The translations under genes were made by a program, and so were the position numbers. From Trichoplax adhaerens (taxonomy: Eukaryota; Placozoa; Uniplacotomia; Trichoplacea; Trichoplacidae), in NCBI RefSeq assembly GCF_000150275.1, contig NW_002060945.1, positions 2,813,172 to 2,877,171 on the forward strand: DNA of 64,000 nt, read 5' to 3'. Each line of letters opens with the position of its first letter. Position 1 is the stretch's first letter. Positions 22,801 to 33,900 of this stretch are shown piece after piece. The notes below the pieces were generated by a model. It made no database searches. It was not told the origin of the DNA and worked only from the letters and a program-made list of their open reading frames with translations.

Positions 22801-24760
22801 TATTGTTTATAAGCCTGAAAAGAAATACTAAAACCCAAGGTAAAGTAATTTGCTCCAGAAACTATGCGATCATTTGTAATGGCTTAAAAATTAAAAAGAA
22901 ATAACGGAATCGAAAAAATAAAGCACAGTATATCACCACAAGATGAAAACGAATCAATTTCTTTTCTAAAATTTTCAGAAGATACACAAACTATCTACAT
23001 AACAGAATTTACAAGCACAATCCCAACTCTATCAGGATTGCCTGACTTAGATGGACCGCAGAAATTGGGATTATTAAAAACATTAGTACCTTAAGTTAAT
23101 GAAAAATTAAGATAGGTTCCTGATCCATCATTCGATTCCCAGAACAAAATAAATTAACTTTCTTAAAGCTCGTTCACAATAAAACTGAGATGAACTAGAA
23201 CGGTCCATCAATCCTAAGCAGACAATGCAGAAACAAAATGAATAGCCCCATGTGCATGTATTAAAACTGTTCTCGCTAAATATTCGATTATAGGTCCAGT
23301 ATACCATCACTCCTGAATTATTAAGACAGAGAGAGACGGCTACTACGATCTCATCAATCTAGGGAACAAATAAGAAAATATTTTCTCCTCTTTCCTTACA
23401 TTCTACCATTTTTTGTTGCCAATAATAAGATTGAGTCATGCTTCGCTAGTAAAATCATGGATATTAGCATGTAATACCACTCCTCAAAAGACATCAGTAA
23501 TTGTAAGACTTAATTAAAATGATATACATGAAATCATTATCCATTATTCTAAGGGCTTTCATACTTTTTTCAGAAAGTATTTGAAGTTCTATCCCTTCGT
23601 TCACTATAGGAGTATCAAGTGCTAAAGTACCCCTGATTCTATGTATTATCGGTATATTAGCACTAAGCCTGGGAAGCTGCTGCTAATTTTATTTATGGTT
23701 TAAGCTTGTAATAATTGCACCTAATTGTAATGTAACTTAGTATTGTGATTGTAGACTGTTAGCCATGTGTAGTATAATGTACGGTAGATATTTATCCTAA
23801 GAGATATTTGGTAGCTGTAACTATAGACTGTAGTGGTAGAGACTCTATGCTAGAGTACAGATGACTATACACAGTAAGCTGTTGAGTTACTAATATGGCT
23901 ATAGGTAGAAATAGAACTGTAAATCATATATTAGGATATGGTTAATTCATTGTACTTTGGCTGGTGTGAATAATGTCTACGTAAGTACTGTAGTCGTATC
24001 CATATTGGATTAATGATGGTCCGCAGTAGAATAGTCTTACTAAGAATAATTTAACTATGTGTAAAATAAGGTAAAAGGTTGCCATGCGGATTGTAGCTGC
24101 GAATGCTACGAAAAGTATAAAAGCATGCAACTTTAGATTATTCTGTTAGTTCGTTGTAGAAGTCTTTAGAAGTAGTATTCGGCTAGAGTAGAGCTGTGTA
24201 GTTAATCTTTGTATAAGATTCAATAAAGCCCTTATTTTTCTAAAATTTGGAATTTCGTGATTGGTATATATCACACTAATGAAAGTGGTTTTTAGAATAT
24301 GCGTACGTATACAGCTGTATAGTTATGGGAATTGTTAACGTATTGGATGATGCTGAGCTGATGAATTTAACTTTCTTACTATTTCATTAACGAATGTTTA
24401 AAATGTTCTATACTGTAATACTCAAACATACAACAATTATCTTTTCAGCCAAATACGCTTACATTTATATGACAACAGTTTACTGTAAATTACTCTCTTA
24501 GCTGTCGCTAATATTAATTATAACCGCATAGTACGCTATATCAAAAGTCACGAATGAAAATGAAAAATCAGCTTATCAATAACTACCCTCGATCTTAAAA
24601 CACAAAATATGAGGAAAATAGAACATGAGATTGTATTAAGTACTTCACCATATTTCCACCTTCTAACCTGACTAATAGATCCATGAATTAACAAATCGAT
24701 CATCGAAGTCTTGCCAACACCATGGCCACCAAATACATAGATCTTATGGCGTTTTGGCAT
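19866..24760 (-). CDS. NKIRAS: KappaB-Ras-like small GTPase (NKIRAS family)
   Basis: Six exons on the minus strand: 24668-24760, 21455-21550, 21042-21089, 20379-20471, 20192-20285 and 19866-20020. All junctions are in phase except that the last acceptor (GTAAG, weak pyrimidine tract) is chosen by phase. The product is 192 residues. G1 is GGHGVGKTS, then TTIEDIYDIILESDRGIKER precedes SLFDTGGL (G3, DxxG), and G4 is VGTKSDL in place of NKxD. The SDRG-KE stretch before G3, the inserted VPNYYLATAD-AIFVFSLDS region and the length are typical of NF-kappaB-inhibitor-interacting Ras proteins. Those proteins bind IkappaB and Ral-GAP and lack a prenylation CAAX box, as here (ends NSKWL). Unlike vertebrate members, the P-loop keeps Gly at the Ras codon 12 position as judged by eye. 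Intron 1 is about 3.1 kb and holds repeats. Confidence 0.87.
22887..23095 (+). other. Open protein-like stretch inside NKIRAS intron 1
   Basis: About 69 plus-strand codons run without a stop, ending TAA at 23093-23095. Composition is protein-like and GC-richer than its surroundings, with the string TIPTLSGLPDLDGPQKLGLL near the end. It has no ATG, so it would have to be an exon (a TTTTCAG acceptor-like site lies inside at about 22978) or a decayed gene. No family recognized. Confidence 0.25.
23128..23310 (-). other. Possible orphan exon, Cys-rich hydrophobic, in NKIRAS intron 1
   Basis: A minus-strand frame preceded by a strong acceptor-like tract (TCTCTCTCTGTCTTAATAATTCAG). It encodes a Cys-rich hydrophobic run (CTWGYSFCFCIVCLGLM) followed by a polar segment. 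It is not in phase with any NKIRAS exon. It may be an exon relic or chance; no family recognized. Confidence 0.25.
23737..24240. repeat. Dispersed repeat A, copy 1, with a conserved minus-strand small ORF
   Basis: About 500 bp matching 28097-28345 plus 29040-29345 at clearly diverged identity, including the string GTAGACTRWTAGCCATGT and the block around TCTACGTAARTACTGTAGT. Inside it, on the minus strand (23942-24130), a 62-codon frame encodes a hydrophobic N-terminus and a PSLIQYGYDYSTYVD tail. The second copy keeps a similar frame (see 29038-29223). The ORF could be a small secreted or membrane protein gene or part of a mobile element. Confidence 0.55.
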
Positions 24761-25254
24761 AGTGGCAACCTAATTTATAAGGAAGCTACCTGATAGCGTC
24801 CTAATGCATTTTACTATGATAAATAACTTTAAATTGAGTAGAAATGCGTTTCTTCATTTCATTTAACATCAAATCGATGTTTTTCATGTCTTAAATATGT
24901 CAATTGAATATTAAATACCCCTCCAGCCCATACGACATAGACAATAATAAGTCGCAGCAAACTGTATTTTCTACCGTATCTATTGTTATTTATAATTAAT
25001 GAAATTTACTTGTATTATTTAATATTAATTATCTCCTCAAAAGAGTGCATAGATGTACTAAATTTTCTATTGTTAGATCCAAGGCCAATAATAATATACT
25101 ATTGAATAAATGTAAAGTAAACGACATGGCAACGCCTAATCATATCGGTATCAGTAATAAGCTAATTCTTAATCACGTAACATCCATATTTTTTAATTCA
25201 AAGACAATGTATAAGGCAAGCGTCTCTTTTTTATAAGACTTAGCCTAATCAATT

Positions 25255-26150
25255 AAATAACACAGTCCAAAGCCATGTTAGCAAATACTTTTACAGTAAA
25301 ATAGTCTGCATGGTTCTGGCACAAGCCTTATGAATGATTAATAACCAAACTAATTTGCTAAATTAATTACAAACTCGAATGCAAACATCGAATTTCTTTA
25401 TGATGGCAAACATCCTTTTAATTAGAATTACTATGCTTTCTCGATTATGGAGGAATACAGTTATATCAAAGGCAGAAATATTGAATAGAAGTTTATAACA
25501 TAAAACATGTTTTCCTGTAAGAATGACGATGTAAGCTTGTCAACATTCTTGAGCCACAACCGTAACTAGCAGGAACTAATCATGCATCATTGATATTGTA
25601 TAATACAGACTAGAAATAATTAATCTTTTTCGCTATTATGCTAGCTCCAAGGATAATAATATGAACATACAAGTGAAATAAATGCTGTATAACGATGCAG
25701 TATAGCGATATTGCAATAACTAATTATATCGATATCGGTAAAGTCTGACCAATGATCATGTAATAGACGAATTTCGTAATTTAACGGCAATGCTCAACTC
25801 CAGCTTCATTTTTTATTAAATTCTGAATCAGATCAATGAAGCCTAAAGGCTACAGTCATGTTAACAACACTTACAATAACCTACTTAATATTGGTGCAAG
25901 CCTTATGAATGATCAATGATCAATTCCATTTTCTAAATAATTACCGAGAAGGTTCCGTACACCATTTTCACTAACGTCGAACAATCTATTACGATTAATA
26001 TGCTTTGTAAATTAGGGAACAATTCAGTTATGTCAGAGGTAGGGAAACTGAAAGGAAACCACAGTAAATAAAGCTAAAACACTTTTTTGCATGAGAATGG
26101 TGCGGCATATCTGTTAGCATTACAGATCATATGCAAATATACCATTAATT
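25255..26150. repeat. Tandem duplicated segment (repeat C, two copies)
   Basis: 25255-25600 and 25850-26150 share a series of blocks in the same order: AGCCATGTTA / AGTCATGTTA, GCAAGCCTTATGAATGAT, a run of ATTACAA / ATTACCGA, CAGTTATRTCARAGG and GAATGRYG. They are well diverged, suggesting an old tandem duplication of about 600 bp. Confidence 0.5.
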
Positions 26151-26699
26151 ACTGCATGCATAGTTGATACTAATTAACATAAAATATTAATAGCTAGTCG
26201 TACTCGTAAAATAATTTTATCAACCAGTAATGGCGTAATCTAGCAATAGAGCCTGCATGATAAAGATAAATTGTTTTGACTAGTTCAATATATTACATAC
26301 CTGTCATTTCTAATATTACTAGAAAAATTTTTGCAATGGTTCGTAGCCGGATATAAGAACTTAGAATGTAGGACAATGAAAAGTAGGTGCTTGATGTATC
26401 GAATAAGATGCCAAACAATGAAAATATTATAATTATAAGAACTACCGTACATCTTTTCCTAATCAAATCTAAAGTATCATATAGATTTCAACCTCGTATA
26501 ATACTCATAGATGTTCCTTGCGAGTCAGTAATCATCAATCAACATTGGTCGATAATGATATGCAGTACACAAATTTTTCATCTACTAATTTAGGTACCGT
26601 AATATATAGATTTGAAGTATTTGATCATGCAAGATAATCACGCCCTTAGAATTAACGCTTATACGGTAAAAAATATACTCAGTATTAGATAAAATGATG

Positions 26700-27560
26700 A
26701 AAGTAATATACGTGCGGTAATGTACGAGTATTAGATGCTATAGGAGGATGATATACGAGCATGTATAAGGTTATAATTAAGATATCAATATAAAATAAAA
26801 TCCGGAATTTTTTATTGAAAGCGTGTAGGTAAAAATAATTAAAAATTGCCAATACAGCACAAACTATATTATGGAATAAATAAAGGCTAGACATTCAATC
26901 GATCAATGCAGAGTAAAATTTTATCAGCAAGCTACCAAATACTAAAAGAATTAGCACACTATGACCTAATATTACATCAAAAAGATTTGTTCCAAATCAC
27001 AATCACACAATTTCATCCATAAAAGATTAAAGCTATGAAACAGCTGATTCAAATTTTTTTAATATAATAAAGAAACCACTAATAAATCGCTAAAGAAGAG
27101 CATCCTTAAAATTGTGCTGCATTTATTACTATATGATTAAATTTAAGTAACACGAATACCGAAATTGGATCAACTAACCGGTATCTTAAAAACAAAATCT
27201 TAAAATTAGTAGCATATGGAATCAAATTTATCGGACGATTAGAAATATTAAACTGTAACAGTAATAACCGATAACTGTAGTCATTTAACTAATTAGCTTT
27301 AACACATTCGTCCATTAACCACCTTTACTATATAAATTCATCAGAAATTCGAAATTTTCTAATTATAGGATCGCAGTACTGACATACGTCAGGATGATCA
27401 TAACGCAATCCAAGTATCTGCAAGATAGTTAAAGATTGCTAAGATTACCACATCGAACAAAGTTCAGACTATTCTGACTCGTAAAAAATTTTTAAAACCG
27501 CTATTCTAAATTATAGCGTAGCTAAGACTGTTATTATTGAATGGATTACTATTTATTGTG
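26700..27560. repeat. Repeat B, copy 1
   Basis: This segment matches 29445-30250 along most of its length. Shared blocks include CTATAGGAGRRTGATATA, TTTTTATTGAAARCGTGTAG, CATCAGAAATTCGAAATTTTCTAA and CGCAATCCAAGTATCTGCAAGA. Neither copy shows a conserved long reading frame. Confidence 0.6.
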
Positions 27561-28096
27561 TTATATTTTGAATTTTGAACTACAATCATGATCCAAAGTT
27601 AAATGAGCAAGGAATATTAAAACTTGGAGAACAATAAGCCGATTCGAATTTACAAAGCGTACCTAACAATTAATTGAAACTTTTAATCGAATAAAATAAT
27701 GGAATCACATCAGTACCAGGATTATCCTAAAAACGATCTTAAGCACTATACGATAGCCGATCCGTTTCTATTTGTTCATGTTACAATTGGGTTGCTACTT
27801 GTCTGATGTTGGGAATAAGAGATACTCCAAATATTAGTGGGGCAAATTACCTTTATTTTCCCATGGGTGTTTAGACGCTAATCGACTTCACACTAAATAT
27901 ATACATGTACATCTTCGGATATAACCACTGATCAGTGATCTAAAATGCAGCCTGATGACTGACTAAGACAAACTCTTCGCTACAGTATATCAGTACAATA
28001 TATGGCAAAATCTAACAAAATCACAAGAGCTTAAGAAGACTGTAATGATTTCAGCTAGTTACACTACTTATATAAATCAACAGTTGGTAGTTGAAA

Positions 28097-29345
28097 CTTA
28101 GTATTGGATTGTAGACTAATAGCCATGTTTAGTATGATGTACTGTATAGTAGAATTCTATATCCATCTAAAACCTTATTTAGTAGCTCATAACCATAATA
28201 TGTAATTAAAGATTCTACGTTACAATATAAATGACTATACACAGTAGCATGTTAAGTCACTATTAAAGCTAGAGGTAAAAGTGGATATGTAACTCATATA
28301 GTATATTAGGATATGGACAGTTAATTGAACCGTAGTACTGGTGGTCCAAAAAAATAAAATTTTACTAAATTAGATTAAAACTACAAACAATTGAAGTCCA
28401 AACAAAATAAACTAGACTTTTCTTGTCTTCTCTAACTTCAACTGCAATAAATTACCGAACTACGCCACCTTTTATATGCTACGCAGAGCAGTTGGTGGTA
28501 TTAGACTATCCAACTATCACTCTAATGTAATCCAAATTAAACTAGCAATCAAACACACATGATAAGATAATTTATACCCTAGACTCCCGAAACTACTAAA
28601 TTAATACTAAGTATAGTTTAGCTTGAAATTATACGTTTCTACAGTGCACACTAAGACAAAATAATAATCTCAGTCAAATGTTTTGGGTTCATACTGCATG
28701 AAATTACAAAGCAACATTAACTTCTACTGTAATTAATGATCAAAATTAATACACACATATTCTATTAACTAAATATATCGCTTGAATTATAAAATCATAA
28801 TATTTGATTCTCAATAAAAATCATGCTATGGATTATCTTAACTTCTAACCCGAATAAAGCAGTCGGGTTTACGATATACTAAGATTCTAAGTAAAATCCA
28901 CTATTATTGTAGTGAGATATCGAACCCTCCATCACAATTATAATCAACCAAATAAGTCATAATTTTAAAGTTAGAATGCTTATCACGATATAAAAACTAA
29001 GCTAGAATAATTGCAATGCAAGAACTTGAGGAAAATTCTAAAAATTATCCTTCATTACAGTACTTTGGCTATTAAAACCAACGTCTACGTAAATACTGTA
29101 GTAATCATGTTGAATTATAGATGGTTTGCTGCAAAGTGTTGTTACTAATAATAATCTGAATAATTGTAAAATAGCGTAGAATCTTGCGATGCGGACTGTA
29201 GCTATAAATATTGCGATAAGCATTTACGTAGGCAGCTTTTATATTATTCAATGATTCTGTCTAGAAGTCTTTCTAGTAGTTGTATTATGCTAGAGAAGAG
29301 CTATGCGTAGATTATCTTCGTACAGTATAAAGATCTAATAAAATT
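28097..29345. repeat. Dispersed repeat A, copy 2, split by about 690 bp
   Basis: The left part (28097-28345) and right part (29040-29345) together match repeat A copy 1 (23737-24240). About 690 bp of other sequence sits between them, so copy 2 looks interrupted by an insertion. I could not see clear terminal inverted repeats or a target duplication at the ends of the insert. Confidence 0.55.
29038..29223 (-). CDS. Small hydrophobic ORF conserved in repeat A (unknown)
   Basis: 61 codons. The predicted peptide lines up with the frame at 23942-24130 over its whole length: an IATVRIARFYAIL / AATIRMATFYLIL block, a leucine-rich run, PS-IQ, YVD and SQST. The first 30 residues are hydrophobic like a signal or anchor segment. 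Upstream sequence on the minus strand is also similar in both copies. Keeping an open frame in two diverged copies hints at coding function, but a short frame could survive by chance. No family recognized. Confidence 0.3.
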   Translation of the reverse strand: MLIAIFIATVRIARFYAILQLFRLLLVTTLCSKPSIIQHDYYSIYVDVGFNSQSTVMKDNF

Positions 29346-29444
29346 TTAATTGTTTGCGAATTTTCGAACTTTGTAATCGGTTGTATCACGGTACCTCGCA
29401 AAGTACGAAAGCATCAACTAGCTACTGTCGTAATATAACCTGAT

Positions 29445-30250
29445 ATACACGCGATAATGTATTACATTCTATAGGAGAGTGATATATATGCAAGATTGCA
29501 AATTTGATATCGGTATAACGTAGAACCTAGGATTTTTATTGAAAACGTGTAGAGAGAGAGATAATTAAAATTACCAATACAAATAGTATAATAGAATAAA
29601 TGAAGGTCAGATGTTCCATCGATGTAGCTTAAGTAAAATTTGTAAGCAATCTACCAAATTTAAAAGAATAAGTACTCTGAGGCCTTCTAGTGTATCAAAA
29701 ATATTAATACCAAATAACAAGCACAAATTGTACCCACGAAAGACTAAAGGTACGAAACAGCCAATTCAAATTATTTTAATATAAAAATGAAATTACTAAC
29801 AAATCACCAAAGAAGAGTATGCTAAAAATCATATTGCACTTACTATTAAGATACTAAATTTATGTATTATGAGTACTAAACATAAAAAATAAATTTCACT
29901 GCTCACGCCCAGCCGGCATTTTTGTGGAGCAGTGAAAATATCGGACGACAAGAAAAAAGTAAACTATAACTATAATTACCAATAACTAAGATCGTTTAAT
30001 AAATTAGCACTAGTAAATAAGTCCATTGGCTATCTATATGAATTCATCAGAAATTCGAAATTTTCTAACTGTAGGTTTTCAGTGCTGACATACATCAGAA
30101 TGATTATAACGCAATCCAAGTATCTGCAAGACAGCTGATGATTACTAAGATTAGATTACAATATCAAACAAAGTTCAAACTATCCCGACTCGACTTGTAA
30201 AGAAATTTAAAACCGTGATCCTAACTTATAACTTACTTAGATTAAAAGTC
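29445..30250. repeat. Repeat B, copy 2
   Basis: Partner of 26700-27560. It contains an expanded GAGAGAGAGA tract at the position where copy 1 has GGTAAAAA, and a GC-richer insert around 29900-29935. Confidence 0.55.
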
Positions 30251-30265
30251 CGCTTCTGTAAGCCT

Positions 30266-30271
30266 TTTATT
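30266..30271 (-). terminator. Possible polyadenylation signal of the adhesion GPCR
   Basis: AATAAA on the minus strand, about 75 bases beyond the stop codon at 30345-30347. Consistent with the long C-tail model of the receptor. Confidence 0.4.
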
Positions 30272-30344
30272 ATCCTAAATAACCGAATCACATATTGCCT
30301 TCAGTAATCCATAAAATTCAAATTAACTGATCGATTCGAGAAAA

Positions 30345-30996
30345 TTAAGAAATATATTCAAAACGCCATTTAAGGACCTTATCTTTTTCGCCAGCCCTTG
30401 TTGCTGCTCGATGAAAATCATCAGTTGCAAACACTTGTGTGCCATTAGTCTTTGTGTATATACAAGATTTATATATTAATGTACTTTCAAATTTTGCAAT
30501 CAAACAGTTTAAAGAATACAAATGTTCCAAAATTACTATTGTACTTAAAATACCTGTGCCGATTTCATGTCAGAATTTGAGCGTATAGAATCATGACCGT
30601 TATCATCCATGTGTTCGTTATCATGGCTATTAAGAACGTATAAATCAGCTATTAGTAGAATCGCTGGGCGCACAATCTAATAACCGATACAGGTACTCTG
30701 CCCGTAGAAAAACTAATTAAATTACAATGCTATAGTTTCTGTGAGTTTAATAAATTTTTTAATTGTCAATTTTGAAAGTGCTAGTGATTTACATGGAAAG
30801 TAGACTCATTTACAATTGCAGTCTTAATAACAACTTTGTAGTATTAAGGATGACATGTACGATATTGATTTATTATAGTGAAATGGCTTGCATTAAAAGC
30901 AAGCAGAAGTGGGATAAATAATTACTATTCTCACCCCGTAATAGATGCCTTATAATATTCATTTCTTCCCTCTTCATTAATGGATATATTTTCCAC
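30345..30996 (-). other. Adhesion GPCR C-terminal tail, two alternative ends
   Basis: Model 1: exons 30554-30676 and 30345-30449, both phase 0 to TM7. They encode a tail with acidic/His stretches (NSHDNEHMDDNGHDSIRSNS) and a basic end, stopping at TAA 30345-30347. Model 2: exon 30931-30996, also phase 0 after TM7, encodes VENISINEEGRNEYYKASIT-Gly and stops at TGA 30931-30933. Its GTGAGA near the stop could serve as a donor, but the phase would not fit the next exon. These may be alternative ends; transcripts are needed to choose. Confidence 0.5.
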
Positions 30997-33900
30997 CTGA
31001 GAATTCCGTATTAAATAGAAGCAACTTTATAATTTAACTGCTGAAGTCTTTTTTAATTGCCACATCTGTTCTATTTAGATCTATTCGTGATGATCGAAAT
31101 AGCCTTAAAATTTCTTAGTTTTAACTACTTATTTCAATTTCACTTATTACCCTAATTTGTCTATTTTAATAAAAGACAGTAGTGTGTCCATATATTTTAA
31201 GTTATGGGCTTTACTGCAACAATATGCTGTTAAAGAAAAACTATCTATCAACAGGCAGTCTTACTGTATATTTACCTGACAATTAATGCAGCAGTAGAAA
31301 ACGAAGATCAATATACCCTATAAATTAAAAAGTATTATATTTATGTTATAGCTCGCATTAACGTTATAAGCTGTCAAAAGAATTTTAATAAGAAAAAGAA
31401 GTCTAGAATACAATTAGAATAAAAGCTTAAATAGTGTATACAATTATTCATCACTTATTCTTAAACCGCATATAATACAACTCTATGATCTTTATCTGAT
31501 CTTAATAGATTAAATACCTGCAACATTGAAGCTATTGCAAAAACATATTGCAAATCTGTACGCTGAAGGATAACAAGAGCTGCAAATGTTATCCATCCGA
31601 TACCGAATACTGGTAGTAAAAGAACAGGCGCATACTTGCTCCTTCTGTAGAGATTATGAAGCAACAGCAATGTTACTTGACTGCACTTCAATCACAAAAC
31701 CTAATTAACTTTGAGTCTATCGTTTAATTAAATACTATACAATGATCATTCAAATTTATGAAACTTATTTTAATAATCTCTTTAAGAAAACCGACAATTG
31801 TGCTTTTCAATTGACAGAAAATTTCTTAATTTATAGAGAATTTTTAAATCTCGAGGTGTCAAAGAAATATTTATCCTCCGAGTTCAATACAACTTATTCA
31901 ACACAATAATAGGACTCTTATAATTTACCTTATATTCATAATTCCAGCGTTATTGGCTGTTCGATCGATATTTAGTTTCTGATTTCTTTTAGAATCAACT
32001 TGAGTAGATCTAAATACCACTGCAGCGGTAAGCTAAAGTTTGTATTAAGATGTACGAAGATGAAGTTACTCTCATAAACTAGCATTGTTTCTGTTAAACT
32101 ATTTTACAGTATACATCATATTATTGAATTTCTGTACAGATTAATGAAATCTTCATCCAAGCAGAAAAATTAAGCTTAGACTATAAAAAGTGTTACTATA
32201 TCATTCATAGGTGGTTACAATTTCAATATCCACCATGTGAGAACGTGATGGGGTAACTATGTTGCAATCTGCAGGGGCTCGTTATCTGGCCATTCTGCTA
32301 GAAGTACTCCAGCTACAGTTCCTTTCTCGTTATTACTACTAACAACTGTTACTTGACCGCAGTTAAATCTAGGAAGATTCTTTATTTGTACTTTAGATTT
32401 GTAAACTGAAACCAACAATGCGCCTTCCTCGAGGCACTGATCCTAAAAACTGCCGAATAGTTACTTGATACTGCCCTTATATACTCATAATCCAATATGT
32501 ATCAATGAGCATACGATACAGTGGTTATGACTGCACGCCATAATTGCCCTATACTACTTCCACCGCTAGAAATAAAATCGTGATAAGCACACGCATAGCG
32601 GTACTAACAGTAATTATGACAACCAAAACATTCAGAATTACAATAACCTATCATGGTACTCAGATTGTGGTCGTGGTATTGAAAATTTAGTTGGCAGTAT
32701 TTCACAATGGCAGTATTACTCACAAAACTAAGTCGGATATCATGATTAATTTAGAGAGTCACACTATAGTGAACTTACTAATATCATAACACCAATCGGA
32801 ATGACATAAGCTAGGAAGATAGGAGGACTTGTAGACAACCAACATCTGAGATTAAAAAGAACGAGTATGTATCTGATTTTAGTAACATGATACACAAACT
32901 AGAGTAGCTTGCAGCATTAGTATTAGATTGCTCATCTTACACTTGACCATTCAGATAAAAGTTGATTCCTTTGATAGCGACAGTAATAACAGCTGTAAGA
33001 ATAGCTAACAACCCAGGCAAGACTAAAAAGTAGAGTAAAGCAATAGGATAAGAGCTGGAATAAGAGAATGGTTACAATTATTGACTGAAGATTTCTTATA
33101 ATAATTACAAGAATGATTACGAAATTATTTTCGTATATTGATATATTTATTTAGACCTTTCCAATTGATTTCTTAATACCTTATGTGGTTATTTTAAAAC
33201 TGTTAAATGTGCGCTAGTTTATAATTGATCGTATATTCTTTAATGTCAACTTACTAAAGCCAATGGCCATAAAGGGACTAAACCCAAACTTGCTATCAAA
33301 TCCATTGGTTAATAGTTTATAGATATATATTTGTTCTACTAGTTGCCAGCTGAATATCATCAAAATACTTAAATGTAGAGCTACTGATATAGCAACACAC
33401 AATGGCTAGAAATATGAAAACAAATTTTTGTTAGAATAAATAAGGTCAAAAATTTTAGTTTTAAATGCACCAAAATTTGTTCATTGCTAATACGTAATAG
33501 AAGTTTCTATTCCTTTACCTTATGCTGTATCTGTATCAGGCCAGATATAACCAAAATATGACTGATCATCACCGACAAAAATAGATTTATCCTAATGACG
33601 TCAAGAGTGCGGGAAAATTGCCTGTATCGTAGATGAAAACATTAAAGATAAGCTATCAATGCCTCACTAACATAAAATATTGTTATGAAATTATTCAAGC
33701 AAAATAACTATAATGATCAAGATTGAAAGCCGCTATAAATATAGTACTATCAGATACCTGAACCATTTACGAATGAAGTGATAGAGAGTTTTTGTCATGA
33801 ATGCAAATTTACTACAAATGCACTATTTTTATTTGAGAATGAATTGGAATATATTATATATCATTTGAGTACTTAGTATATATCAATAGTATCAAAAATG

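Larger units (their letters stand above)
24761..30344. repeat. Repeat-rich spacer between NKIRAS and the adhesion GPCR
   Basis: No convincing conventional gene. The spacer is largely built of diverged duplications, listed separately: 25255-25600 with 25850-26150; 26700-27560 with 29445-30250; and 28097-29345 with 23737-24240. Short frames at 25045-25236, 26387-26593 and 26685-26894 are not conserved as frames between repeat copies and are probably chance. Confidence 0.5.
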
